Positions 23,523 to 36,458 of a stretch of 64,000 nucleotides of DNA are shown here, piece after piece. This DNA is from Fomes fomentarius. Lineage: Eukaryota > Basidiomycota > Agaricomycetes > Polyporales > Polyporaceae. The stretch is taken from positions 2,071,001 through 2,135,000 of the forward strand of contig JABYQN010000009.1 in NCBI GenBank assembly GCA_022606135.1. The letters are read 5' to 3'. Position numbers and translations under genes: made by a program. The notes below the pieces were generated by a model. That model made no database searches, was not told the origin of the DNA, and saw only the letters and a list, made by a program, of their open reading frames with translations. Numbering within the stretch: the stretch's first letter is position 1; each line of letters starts with the position of its first letter.

Positions 23523-25033
23523 ATGGGCCTCTTTTCTAAAGCGCAGACTACCTTCGATCCGGCAAAGGATGTGCCAGACTTGACAGGGAAGGTCGTAGTC
23601 GTCACAGGGGGAAAGTGAGTTGCCCTGGATGATCTCTCAAGGTTTCCCTGCGTTCGAACTTGCGCGCGCACTGACCGCGCGCGTGCCGCTCTATCACAGC
23701 AGCGGCATCGGCTTCGCAACCGTGCAGGCCCTCGCGCGACACGGCGCGAAAGTCTACATCGGCGCGCGCAGCGAGGCGAAGGCGAAGGCGGCGATCGAGC
23801 GTCTTCACGCTGAGGGCCTCCAGCCGGGAAACGGGTCGGTCGACTGGTTCGAGCTCGACCTGAGCGATCCGCGCTCGGCCAAGAAGAGCGCGCACAGCTT
23901 CCTGGAGAAGGAGACGAGGCTGGACGTTCTGGGTGCGTATGTGCGCGCTGTTTCGCGTACAGCCATTGCGCTTCCAACTTACGACATCCCGCGAGTTTAG
24001 TGAACAATGCTGGTGTGTGAGTAGGATCCCGCAGGATTGTCCCGCCGTGTGGTTCTCATGCCGGAAGCAGGTTAACGGACGCGTTTAACAAGAATGGCGA
24101 CGGTTTGTCCATCCCAAATACTGTCCAGTCCTGGTCCGCATAATGGATGGGTACTGAATGACCGTATCATGGTACAGGAGTCATCGAGGCTATGGTGGTC
24201 AAGTAAGTTCTTGGTACCTGATGTTCCTAGGAGAGAATTGAGGCGCTGCTTTCAGCTACTTCTCGACCTACGTCTTCACTAGCGGGCTGCTTCCACTACT
24301 AAAGCAAACTGCGAAGGTGCCCGAGAGCGACGTCCGCATTGTTTTTGTAAGCCCGTTTTGTGCCATGGCTTTCTGCACGGAGTTGGACAGTGGCGATAGG
24401 TATCTACAGGCACGATGAAAATGCTGAAGGGTCGCGACACGCATTTCCGGAACATTGAAGACATTAACGAGAAGTTTGGGAGCGCTGGCCCGGTCGCTCC
24501 CATGTACAGATACGGTTTGTCCTGGTTCTTCTTGCTGCTCAGACCGGGCAGGCGCGTTTACCATGAGATTCTACCATGCAGCCAAGAGTAAACTCGCAGG
24601 TGCACTATACGCCAAACAACTGCAGCGAAATCTGGACGTCGAAGGAACTCCAATTACTGTCTTATCTCTCCATCCCGGATCCGTCTACACAGGTTCGTCT
24701 ATCCACCCTTTTTGTCGCAATTCGAATGACAAGGTGTCCCGTGGATCTCGCAGAGGGAGTGCGAAAGGATCCGAACTTGCAGATCCCTATTCTCGGCTCT
24801 GTCGCGAAATTTGCACTCGGCCGAATCTTCGATACTCCCAACGTGGGTGCGTATGCATCCGTCTTCGCTGCGACATCCCCGACCGTCAAGTCAGAACGCG
24901 ATAGGTACAAGGGTGCGTTCCTATGGCCCCCGGCAAGCTTGGAGAACCCCCCGCACCACAGGTGGAGAGCAAAGAACTAGCCGAAGAGTTACTCAGTACG
25001 ACTGAGGAACTGTTGAAGCAGTGGGGCATTTAA
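23523..25033 (+). CDS. short-chain dehydrogenase/reductase (apparent frameshift in last exon)
   Basis: Nine exons: 23523-23614, 23700-23932, 24001-24016, 24071-24102, 24178-24202, 24256-24346, 24400-24514, 24582-24692 and 24754-25033; about 331 aa. It is a classical NAD(P)-dependent SDR with TGGNSGIG (28-35), NNAG, the active-site Ser region VFVSTG (Ser165) and YAKSK with Tyr201 and Lys205. It resembles the fungal group related to light-induced Bli-4 and retinol dehydrogenase-like enzymes; the substrate is unknown. In the last exon KGAFLWPP and the expected C-terminus GKLGEPPAPQ...LLKQWGI are in different frames at the C5 run 24927-24931, as if one base were missing. Read literally, the protein stops early at 24980. 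Confidence 0.88.
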
Positions 25034-25204
25034 CCGACGGTCTGTGATGCGTCCACTACAGACGCGTTTTTCGGCTTCATTTCTTGGTATATCCATGACT
25101 CGTTACGATCTGCTATCATTTGTCACTACATGATACTTTGTTAGATTCTTGTGATACATCCTGATTCCCTTCACACATAGATATCCAAGACCAGTCAGTG
25201 CCGG

Positions 25205-27374
25205 CTACGGGATACGCCACATGGCGATCCCGCTGCGCTCTTTGTCGACCTTGTCCTTCACTTCTTTGCTAGCGCCGCTCCTCACGGCCGCGGCGACGAG
25301 CAACTTGACCGCAGCCTTGACCGCCTCTCGCGTCTTCTCCCCGTCCGCCTTCGTATCCCCGTCCCCGTCCTGCACCTCCTCAGCAGCCGCGCCCTCTCCG
25401 CTCTGTGCGTCGGCGGCCGAAAGCACGGCCCGCTCCCAATCGACACACAGGTCGAGATATTCGTACAGCACGCCGACCACGCCCTCGAACTTGCCGTCCC
25501 TGCTCGCCGCCTCCGGCTGCTCTCCGTCCGGCAGTGCGACCGTCCAGAGCCGCTCCAGCGTGAGGGTGTCCCAGGCGAGGAGCGGCGCCCCCACCTTTGC
25601 GGGCACGACGATCGCAGGACAGCCGTTCAGGAGCTGGTACTGGATCACGCTCTCGCTCGGGCGCTGCGATGTGGTCCAGAACGCCCTGTGGGGCTTGAGC
25701 CCGACGACCAGGACCACGATCCGGCGCGGCTGAGGAGGCGGCGGGAGGCTCGTCAGCGCTGGCTCCGGTGATGGCGTGCGCGAGCGCGAGAACGCCTGTG
25801 AGAGACTGGGCAGCTTGAGCGAGTGCGATGCAGCGGAGGGGTGCGGATGCGGATGCGGATGCTGGTGTTCTCCGCCCTCGGCGGCTGGAGGTGGCTGCGC
25901 CGTGCTGAAGGATATCACCATCGCGGATTCCGCGAGCAGGGTTTCGCCGAGTTTGTAGTCGCCTGTGTGTTGAACCGAGCGAATTGAATTGGATGTATAT
26001 GTGTGTGACGATCAAGGGGCGTAGTAAGAGCCTGCGTGCGCTGCATTCCGGCTTCCCGCGCACGGGAACGACGACATACCTGAGAGGAACGGTCCGTGGC
26101 AGAACACGACGTCTGGCTTCACGGATCGTGGGATCGCGGGCCTCCGGCCGCTGGCGTATAGGTATGGCGAGAACCATCCTTTCTCGACAGCGAGATAGTC
26201 CATCACGCTTGCAAACAGCGAGTTGTCACTGCAAAGGAGCGGATCTTCGTCAGTTAGCTGCCGGTATTCCCGTCCGCTGCTGCGGCTTTCGCAAATACAG
26301 GGTGCAAGCCGAAGAGATGGAGCCCTTCCGAGCGCGAGCTTGGGTCTCAAGCCCCCCCGCTCCGCACCAGAACCTCTCACCTGTGTATTCCACTGCGGTA
26401 GAACCCGAGCGAGGCATCTTCAGGGACGTGTTTGTACTTGAGGGTGATCGTCATCGTCTTCACTCCGGTGGTCTCCAGGCGGCTTGAGTGGATAGGCACG
26501 ATCGTCTTAATCGCGCCGTCGAAGACGAGGTCGTTGGCCGCTTTGGCAGTGAGGTCGAAGCCCACGTGCATGCCCATCTCGACCAGGATGGTGTCCCCAA
26601 AGGTGGAGACGACCATGTCCGAGACAGGGCCCATGACGGGAGCCGCGACCGCGGCGACCCCTCCCTGTGCAACACGACCCATGTCAGATCCATGTGGAGG
26701 ACGATGTTGAGAAGATGGTATGGACGATGTTGGCAGACGATGGTCGATGTTGGGCGCGGATGGTAGTACCAGGTTCGGGATAACGCAAGCCAGGTGAAGA
26801 AAGGAGGTGAAGAAAGGACAGGAAGTCAGCAACTGCAAGCAGTAGAGAGCAAACAGGGATTGCCATACGGTCGCAGCGATTATCGTGTGCACCGCGAGGT
26901 CCCTGAATCGGATACAAGGAAGCAACAGGGGCGAGGAGTCACCCCACTAGAATGGCCACGTGCAAAATAGGCATCAGAGAATACGAATAGGAAGTGCCAT
27001 GGGCCGAGGGGAGTATGGTTAGCAAGTGAGGCGGGGCCGTCGGAAGCGATGCGGACATACCGGCGAAAGACATATGACAGTTGTACCCGATGCCTTGAGG
27101 GTTTCCCAAGAGGCGCGAACGATGCGCCCAGTCATGGACTTTGTGCCCGGACGTCGCGATTCCGTATGGACGCCGCAGCGGGTGCGCCATGAGACGGGTG
27201 GACGGCCGAGTCAGGACACAGCAATGCGTGCGGCCATCGTCAGATGGAGCAGATCTCTAGAAGCATAATCATGCGTACCCCAACAAGCTTGCGCACGATC
27301 CATGGCGCACTTTTCTCTGCTTCGGGCACGGACTCGGGGTCGATGGGACCCAGTGGAGAGACGCTGCTACTCAT
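25205..27374 (-). CDS. conserved Agaricomycete protein of unknown function
   Basis: The 3' exons are firm: 25205-25962, 26080-26228 and one starting near 26661 and ending at 26381. Two upstream exons are inferred: 27279-27374 (MSSSVSPLGPIDPESVP...) and 27061-27190 (MAHPLRRPYGIATSGHKVHDW...MSFAG), joined by an intron of about 400 nt ending at CACAGGGAG. No AG acceptor is visible before 27190, so that junction is unresolved. If the upstream exons are wrong, an ATG at 26682 gives 402 aa. The product has FDGAIKTIVPIH, LKYKHVPEDASLGFYRS, KPDVVFCHGPFLSGDYKLGETL and KPHRAFWTTSQRPSESVIQYQLLNG blocks, plus a His-Pro repeat. No domain of known function is recognised and no signal peptide or membrane helix is seen. 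Confidence 0.7.
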
Positions 27375-28015
27375 CCGGCTCGTCTTGGGTCTTGGCGTGC
27401 GCACAACCTCAGGCCTCGGCGCTTCAGCCTCGGCGGATGCAGTCGGCAACTCGATGGTAACTATAATCTAGATGACATCGGCTTCTACTCATCATATCAC
27501 GGAAGTACACATCCAGCGTCGCCCGTGCGAGGCCGCACTTCAGCTAGCACACACCGCGATGTCGATACTGCGAATCCGATACCACTGCCTCTACTAGCAC
27601 GAGCGGCATAGTCCATCATGAACGTTCAGTTTCCATATACTCTAGCGTTTCACCTATAAATGTCGTCAAAGGCGTTGGTGGTGGAGGCAGATTTCTAACA
27701 CGCAGATGTAGCTTCTTCAACCAGTGCAATTCCCCACTCGTACGAAACATGGAACGGGCGCGTTGAGGCCCAGACAACATACGACGGCAATCCACGACAG
27801 CACCACATCGGCGCTGTAAACCCGGCGCCACCCCCAGCTCGGCATGCCCATGATAGCCTACCAAACCCGAGACGCTGCCACTCCAGCCTCTGACCTAACC
27901 TCTACTTGTGCAAGGGCCGTTGAGGATCCCGTATACCTGGTCCTTTTTTCGAGAAGGCACGTTGAGGCCGATGTTAGTCTGCGTAGCAGGATAAGTTACG
28001 CCGCGACATTATCGC
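27375..28015. other. intergenic, no gene recognised
   Basis: A 640-bp gap between two minus-strand genes: the promoter of the unknown gene and the 3' flank of adenosylhomocysteinase. No motif-bearing frame was found. Confidence 0.5.
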
Positions 28016-29857
<1,842 letters not shown>

Positions 29858-30080
29858 CGTGCTCGGAGCTAGAAGGAGGGGTGGAAGAGGGAGAGAAAGG
29901 GGGAATGTGGGAAGGAGGCAGCCAACTGCGAATTTTATTGCAAGCACAATCGAACGAGGTCTAATCCACGCGAGGTGCACGTGGGGATCTAATCCAGTAA
30001 TCGCATCCCTCCCCTATACGTTCCCCCTTTCGCTCTGCTCCTCCCGCACGGAATTACAACTTTTGTCGTGCGAAGCACTC
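29858..30080. promoter_or_regulatory. bidirectional promoter, AHCY / Som1-like
   Basis: Only 223 bp lie between the two divergent start codons. The AHCY-proximal half has a purine-rich tract on the plus strand (pyrimidine-rich on the AHCY coding strand), a frequent feature of highly expressed fungal promoters. No single site can be named with confidence. Confidence 0.5.
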
Positions 30081-30505
30081 ATGTCGACGACGCCAATGGC
30101 CATGGACAAGGCCCCTCGAGAACAGTGTCGCCTCGCAGAGATCCTACAGTACCAATGCGAGGCCACCGGCGGGCAGATGCACTGTCTGCCCATCCCTAGG
30201 ATATTCAGAATGTACACCTTCTCAATCATCGCTCTCACCATCCATTCACTCCGCGCGCGCTGACTTCACACGGGTAAGCTGCCAGGACCGGCCTGCGGTC
30301 GAACTGACCCGCTTTATCGATGTCGACCTTGAGACGGGCGCCGTCCACATTCCTACGGAGTCAAGGTTAGCATCCACTATAGTCCATGACCCCCATATAT
30401 CTATTTACGCGCACGCTGTTTTTATATCACAGCCAAGTGCTTCCTAAGGGCAAACTTTGGCGAGACGTGATCAGATACGAGAATGTAGAGGTCTATGACG
30501 CATAA
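30081..30505 (+). CDS. small Som1-like mitochondrial protein
   Basis: Three exons (30081-30211, 30279-30365, 30433-30505) join in phase 2 twice and encode 96 aa. The product has CRLAEILQYQCEATGGQMHC, then PIPRIFRICQDRPAVELTR, and a tail SQVLPKGKLWRDVIRY. Spaced cysteines and the EILQY...C...PIPRIFR...C pattern resemble fungal Som1 (mitochondrial export protein, a partner of the inner-membrane peptidase) and similar small CX(n)C intermembrane-space proteins. That assignment is from memory and the family is divergent. No classical presequence is needed for this type of protein. It is divergently transcribed from AHCY. Confidence 0.65.
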
Positions 30506-33139
30506 CAGTGGCAGACATGACACCAAGACGTGAGTTCCTCATTACCTCCGCCTCTGCTGTCTCCTATCACGTCCACTCCTTCATATATCATCCTTTCTTC
30601 TTTTGTTAATGATTCCCTGCCCGTTCTCAATGCCACAGCCCGTGTATGCTCGGGCCCCGTCCGTGGGTGCGTCCAGGGTGCGTCTATTCACTGCCTGACT
30701 CTATTATCCCACACTGCTGCGAAGATACAGACGTGTACCAATGTCGGTCCCGGTCTATCAAGGTACAGACGAAGGCCGTACTGGGAACAAACACCCCACC
30801 GTTCATCGGTCTGCGCATTTTGACGAAGTACAAGAAGTACAAGAAGTAGCTTCTCCTGCATTGAATGTCATTCGTGGTGAATGCTCGCTTGGACAATGTC
30901 AGTGACACGAGCATGGTCAATGAAACCCGCGTGGTGACACGACGACGGGGTATGTCAGCCCGCACGTCGGAAGTCTGTTTGCGGATGGTTGTAGGCTACA
31001 TAGCAATGTTCCTGCGCCGCTTCGGTCGCGAGCTTGAGTGACGTATGTGACTGGGCGGGCGCTGTGTGTGGCCCACTTGTGGGTGTGCGGACCCGCGTTG
31101 AGACGTTCATGATGGAGACCGAGATGCCTCTTCCTACCACTTGCGGCTTCATGCCGTGGGTCGTTGTTAGATCGAGGGACGGGAGCGCCGGGGCTGCGTA
31201 CTTTGCATGGCGTTCACTGCCGGAGACTAGTTCACTGCGATCCTTCGTGATCGTACTGGCCAGTGTCCTTCGTCTTCATGTTCAGCAGGATTACACTGAA
31301 TCGATTGTTTCCATCAACAATTGTCTTCTGGACTTCTCCCGTCAGTTCTGACCACAACCCAGTTCATGATGTTCTGCAGATCACCCTTGAATATGGCGGT
31401 GCCCGCAGCATGTTGCAACAGGCCTGTCAGCGCAGGACCATCTCTTTCTGGACGTGCTCACCTATGGTTCCGTATGGATCTGAGGAGCTGTGCAGTTGGT
31501 GCACCAGCACACGCATTGGGTCTCTGCTGGTCATGCATCACCGGTCATGGGTCCTGCAGTTGATTGTGCGTGCGGTATATATGATCAATGGCTGATCACT
31601 GGTCGCTGTAGGCACAGCAGCAGCTCTCACCCGAGGCGTTGATGTCCGAATATGGAAACGGAGGTGATTGCGTCGCTACTCCAACTGTCGATAGCTCTGT
31701 CGATCCCACCGACATCTTTGATGGGTTGCTCACAAGTCGACGCTGTCGTTAGCAGACTACCGGACTGTCGAGTGTAAGTATGTCCAGGCAATGATGAATG
31801 CCGGACTGACCCATCATACGGGACTCATATGATCACCCTGCCCTTGGATGATTATCGTGCATTCACTTGGCCCATCTGGTTGTTGGACGGACCGTTGGAA
31901 TGCGCGGTATCGCCGACATGGGAACAACCGGGCATGCGCGCGCTCCGGTTCAAGGTGGACTTGCTTGTGCGGCCACTGCCGAGCCCCGAGATGTCCGGCG
32001 AGCCTATACAAGTGTGCATGACGCAATGATCAGCATACGGATCAATAGACACGGTTGTGTCGGCGTGGTCAGTGGTGGCATCAACCGTGCGGACTCAGGA
32101 GTAAAGTGAGTTTGGTCAATGCTTGGGCACCATCGTGAGCAATGCACATCGAGGCGCTCCGTTGTGTAAATATCGCGTGCATGGTGGCGTGGATGTTGTG
32201 GACGTCATCAGTCAGAAGTGGCGGTCTGTCGCTGTGGATGCACGCACTGGCGTCTGGCGCTCAGCCAGAACGTAAATTAACACAAGGCACCGGCCTGATA
32301 GACACTCAGTTTTACGTTCAAACCGCAGGCCATGCGCTCGATTGCCAAGGCACTGCGAGGCTCTGGTGAGATGTCATTCCCTATGCCTATTTGGGGGACG
32401 GAACACGTGATAGATAATCAAGTTGGCGATGAGGTCGAGCGCTGACCGTCGGATGCTGGGATGTCTCCAAGGCAGTATACGTGCGGGAGCAGGAGCTCGA
32501 CAGCCTGGATGGCGTGTTTGGCTTTGGCGATGCCCATGCTTACCATGAGAACCCTGAAGATGCATGTTGAGATCTAATGCCATGCTGCCGTATGTACGAT
32601 CATTTTACTATCATGCCGCATGCGTGACAACTTCTGATAAAGATGCGTTACAACCAGACCTCCAGTGTGGTTGCACTCCAAGATTGGGTTGAGGCAGTCC
32701 ATGTCGGCCGGCTTCTTCTGCCTTTCTGTGGTCCTCCCACCCGTCGCTCCTACACAGAGGATCGCCGTCCCTGGCGACAGATCATCTCGCCCTCCCCAAC
32801 AACGTCGGATTATGGCGCCTTCCACTTGGGGGCCGTGAGCAACTCTGCGCCTTCGAGCCAGGAAACCGCCACACAGCCACTCCAAACCGTGTTTCACATT
32901 TATACCGCCATGCCACTGCTACCCCGCCACTCAGGTCGAGTCCAGTACCTCAAGTTGGCTACTTATCTCCCGTCGCCTCCCGCCTCTCCCTCATTCCCTC
33001 CGTCGATCCCGACGTCCCTCGCCTGTCCTTCCAATAGAGCGCGCCTTGCGTGCCCCAGTCCTTCCTTTACTGCGAGAACTTCCCGCCTAACCCAAACACC
33101 ATACTACCCCCTAGAAAGCGCCAGGACACGCTACCCAAA
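30506..33139. other. 2.6-kb gene-poor region
   Basis: I found no spliced model with conserved motifs. The frame at 32643-33284 (plus) runs through the promoter and first exon of the next gene in the wrong frame. The region may hold non-coding transcripts, a decayed gene or only flanks. Confidence 0.4.
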
Positions 33140-34367
33140 ATGTCGCACGGCCCATACGCGTGGTCTTCTAGCGTCAAAACCGAGCAGGACCAATTCTCGG
33201 GCAACCCGCAGATGGCGGCAAACCGACGAAGCGGCAGTGGGGACCAACAAACCTCATTCCCATACGGTAGTTACCCGCAGGTGAGATGTCCCTCCATTTT
33301 GTTTCATTGTGCTGTGTGCTAATGGCGCACTCCATAAAGGACGATCCCCAACGCCGCTTGCAGTCGCGAGCCGGGATGCGCGCACACTCCTCGTCCACCT
33401 CTAGCCTGTCCGGTGCAATGGGCGACGCACAGATCACGGTGCAGCCTCGCACCTCCGTCACTCCACCCTCTGGACTCGCCTCCTGGACACCGTCGCCGAC
33501 CTCGAGCACCATGTCCTCCACTGCCTTCATGTCCGTCGCCGACGACCCGAGCATGAGCTACATCACCCCTCTCAACTCGGCGAGCCCTTCAGGAGCGTTC
33601 GGCTCCTACCCCCAGTACAACCTCGTATACTCTCCGGAGGCGTCCCCTGGAGTGCCCTCGCCGGGCTATCCCGAACAGTTCGCGTTCCAGCAACGCGGAG
33701 CGACGTCGTCGTCCGCGATGGTCATCTCGCCGTCTGGCACGCCCGCGCCCACCCGCCACAGTCACTCACCGCAGGAGAACGACGTCGAGCTCCAAAGAAT
33801 GCACCGGCGGATCCACCAGCTGGAGATAGTCAACAACTCGCAGCGGCAACGAATTCGCGAGCTCGAGACGGAGGTCTCGCGCGGAGTCTACCCCGGTGGC
33901 CTTCCCTCGCCTCTCCCCACGCCCGCGCCTCCCCCACGTTCCAGGAAGAGTGGCAGGCCCGCACAGAAGCGCGCATCAAGCTACTGTGCTCGCTGAACCG
34001 TGCGGGCAACGCGCTCTGCGCGTGGCACGATTCCCGACGGGAGCGGAGAGCGTACCCACCCCGCATGGCGCCCCCGGGCTACCTCAACTGCGGCTGCTCG
34101 TTCGACGAAGCGTTGTTCGAGGAGAGCCTCGCGCGGCACAATGTGGGCAGCTATCTTCCTGGGGAGAACGTCCGCATGGATCCCGCGCTCAGGAACCCGC
34201 TGCTGAAGCTGCTCCAGCAGCGGTACGGCTACCGCGACGGGGACTTTGAACGCGATCCTGTCACTGGGAACTGGGTCGAGGGCGAAGGCGCAGCGCGGTG
34301 GCAGCAGAAGGTCGCGTCTGGTGCGGCACCGTCACGTCGGACCCGCGTCGAATCGGAACGCCGATAA
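33140..34367 (+). CDS. coiled-coil protein with conserved basidiomycete C-terminal domain
   Basis: Three exons (33140-33280, 33340-33885, 33945-34367) give 369 aa. The N-terminal half is Ser/Pro/Tyr-rich and disordered. Exon 2 ends in a short charged coiled coil (LQRMHRRIHQLEIVNNSQRQRIRELE). The last exon encodes a well-ordered block: WQARTEARIKLLCSLNRAG, ALCAWHDSRRERRAYPPRMAPPGYLNCGC, LARHNVGSYLPGE, and ALRNPLLKLLQQRYGYRDGDFE. I recall this block from uncharacterised basidiomycete proteins but know no function. A nuclear or transcription-related role is possible given the layout but unproven. The second donor (GTCTAC) is weak; a donor 15 nt upstream would also keep frame. Confidence 0.75.
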
Positions 34368-35050
34368 AAGCACACTAGCCTAATGCAACGTGAGTTGTGT
34401 CACTCGTTGGATTGCACATACACTATTCGCATCTTTTTTGTCTCCATACCCCCATCCATTCTTGTCCTCGCGCTTGCTTTCGTATAGTCTAATTATTTGT
34501 CGTTCGACATGTGTCTCCATATCGTTTCCCTTCGTTCTTCGTTTCTGTTAACTGTATTGTTTGGACTCCACATCTCCACATCTGAGTTTCTGCCTATCGC
34601 CTTGTGTATCTCTACCCGCACCACGACGTACTTGTCGCATGGCTGCACTTGCCGCTCTTGTTTAGTACCCCATTGTAGCTCTAGAACCGCACACACCGCC
34701 CATAGACTCGGGTACACTTCTATCTTGTAGCACAAACTGTATCTTACTCGATCACACTAATAGACATATCTATTGTATCTCTAACTTCCTTTCTGGCACT
34801 TCAAGAAGTGTGGAGCAGTGCGGTGTGTCGCGAGTTGACTGGATGCCATCGGAGTCATGGACACTCGTTAGCTACCGCGCGACTTCAATTCGTGATGACC
34901 CTAACCGGTCTTCCAACTACATTGCCTCAAAATTGAGTTGCCATGTGGCCTAAACATGGACAGACGCATGCATACAAGCTTCGGCACTAGAATAGTCTCG
35001 TGGCACATGCTTCCCCTTCTCGTCTGCGACACGGAGATGGCCACCTGTGT
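34368..35050. other. convergent intergenic, no gene recognised
   Basis: It contains the 3' flanks of two convergent genes. It is T-rich and has no supported coding frame. Confidence 0.5.
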
Positions 35051-36211
35051 TCACAGAGACGCCTTCGCGTATTTGTATTCTCCTCCCTTCTCGAGGCCCT
35101 GGTATGAGAGAAGCTGTCAGACTCGATTGTTGCTGCCCGACATCATTAGAACTTACACGCTGGTAAGCAGCTCTGAAGGGGAACAAATATGAATGACATC
35201 TGAAACACTCCGAAGATGACTGGAAATTTTACCTTGCATGTGCTCGCTCGACGTACGCCTTTGTCTTCGGACCAAGAGCCGCTTTGTCCTCGCTGGCCCA
35301 AGCTTCGAGGCAAAAGAGCATCATGTAGTCCGCCGATGTCGGTTCCTGGCCGCCTGCAAACCAGCCGTCGGTCTTAGAGAGGTGGTCTTCGATCTGTGTC
35401 ACGGAAAACCGATACCATTGCTGTTGAGACGCCAAAAGGAAGCTTAACACTATGCTCTCACCAACTTGGCGTGCGTTTTGAGACGAGGGTCCAGAAGTTT
35501 GCTCGATACAGTGTTGAACACGCCATTGAGCAATGGACGCAGAAAGAACGGGGCGCGGGAGGGAATAATCCGGAATATGAGCTTGTTAACAAGCATTGGC
35601 ATGAGGGATGCTTCCGCATAGTGCGTAACTGTGTCATCGCTGGGGTCAGTGCTCCCGTGCGTCATGATGTCGTCGCGATTGAAAGGCTCACAGTAGAGAT
35701 TATCCACTCGCCCCGACTCCGGGGGTTGGGCACGACCGTTGCCGTATTTCTGAATTATATATTCTGTGCACGTACACAAGTCAGGACAACCGTCAAGGGA
35801 GACATGGATACAAGCTGTGGTAGAGCCCAGTCTCGATCCCGGGAGCGCGTCGGACAAGTGTACTGAGCGGCCTTCTATGACACTTGCTCTGCACTCACCA
35901 ACAATAGCGCCGCTTTCGGCCAAGTTGAGATCACCATCAGTAATGACCGGTGCAGTGCCCAACGGGTTTACTGCTTGAAGCGCAGGCGGGGCCACCATCT
36001 CGGCCGTGCGTTGATACTTTTTGATCTCATAGGGAACCTCTAGCTCTTCCTGGACGAGAGGTTATTGTGCGGGTCAGTGCCGCGGCGGCTAGTGCACGGA
36101 ACAACTCCGTACCAAGAGCCACAAGATGCGTTGAGAGCGGGAATCATTCAAGTGGTGAACGACAAGTTTGGGGGAGCTTACTGCCTCGGTGGATGCTGCT
36201 GTGGTCGCCAT
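35051..36211 (-). CDS. glutathione S-transferase (fungal GST/URE2-like)
   Basis: Seven exons (36113-36211, 35899-36049, 35692-35763, 35462-35628, 35233-35393, 35157-35172, 35051-35098) encode 237 aa, typical for cytosolic GSTs, with all phases agreeing. The thioredoxin-like N-terminal domain reads KLVVHHLNDSRSQRILWLLEELEVPYEIK, followed by NPLGTAPVITDGDLNLAESGAIVEYII, where the cis-Pro after A and the ES pair bind glutathione. The helical C-terminal domain has AEASLMPMLVNKLIF and GGQEPTSADYMMLFCLEAW. The class resembles fungal GSTs with a Ser/Asn-type catalytic position rather than Tyr. The role is likely detoxification of electrophiles or lignin-derived compounds. It is head-to-head with KAR5 over 247 bp. 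Confidence 0.93.
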
Positions 36212-36458
36212 GATGGTGGTGGTGAGGAAACAGGTCCGCTGTCACTGTCATGTCATGAGAATAACCTTCTCCGCTCTCCTCCGGCGGCCGTCTAGAATCC
36301 TAGATCGTGAGGAACTCGGGAGCGCCCATTCTCACCCTTCTCACCCGCTGTGTCATTGCTGTTGTATCCTGTACGGCTTACCAACTACCTCCATCACCAC
36401 CATCTTGCGATAGACACTGTCAGAGCACCGCAGAACATACTGAGATAGGGCTTGCACC
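36212..36458. promoter_or_regulatory. bidirectional promoter, GST / KAR5
   Basis: The divergent start codons are 247 bp apart, so both promoters share this stretch. No defined site was recognised. Confidence 0.45.

Noticed and set aside
32643..33284. 213-codon plus-strand frame
   Set aside because: It overlaps the promoter and first exon of the coiled-coil gene in another frame and is a Ser/Pro/Arg composition artefact.
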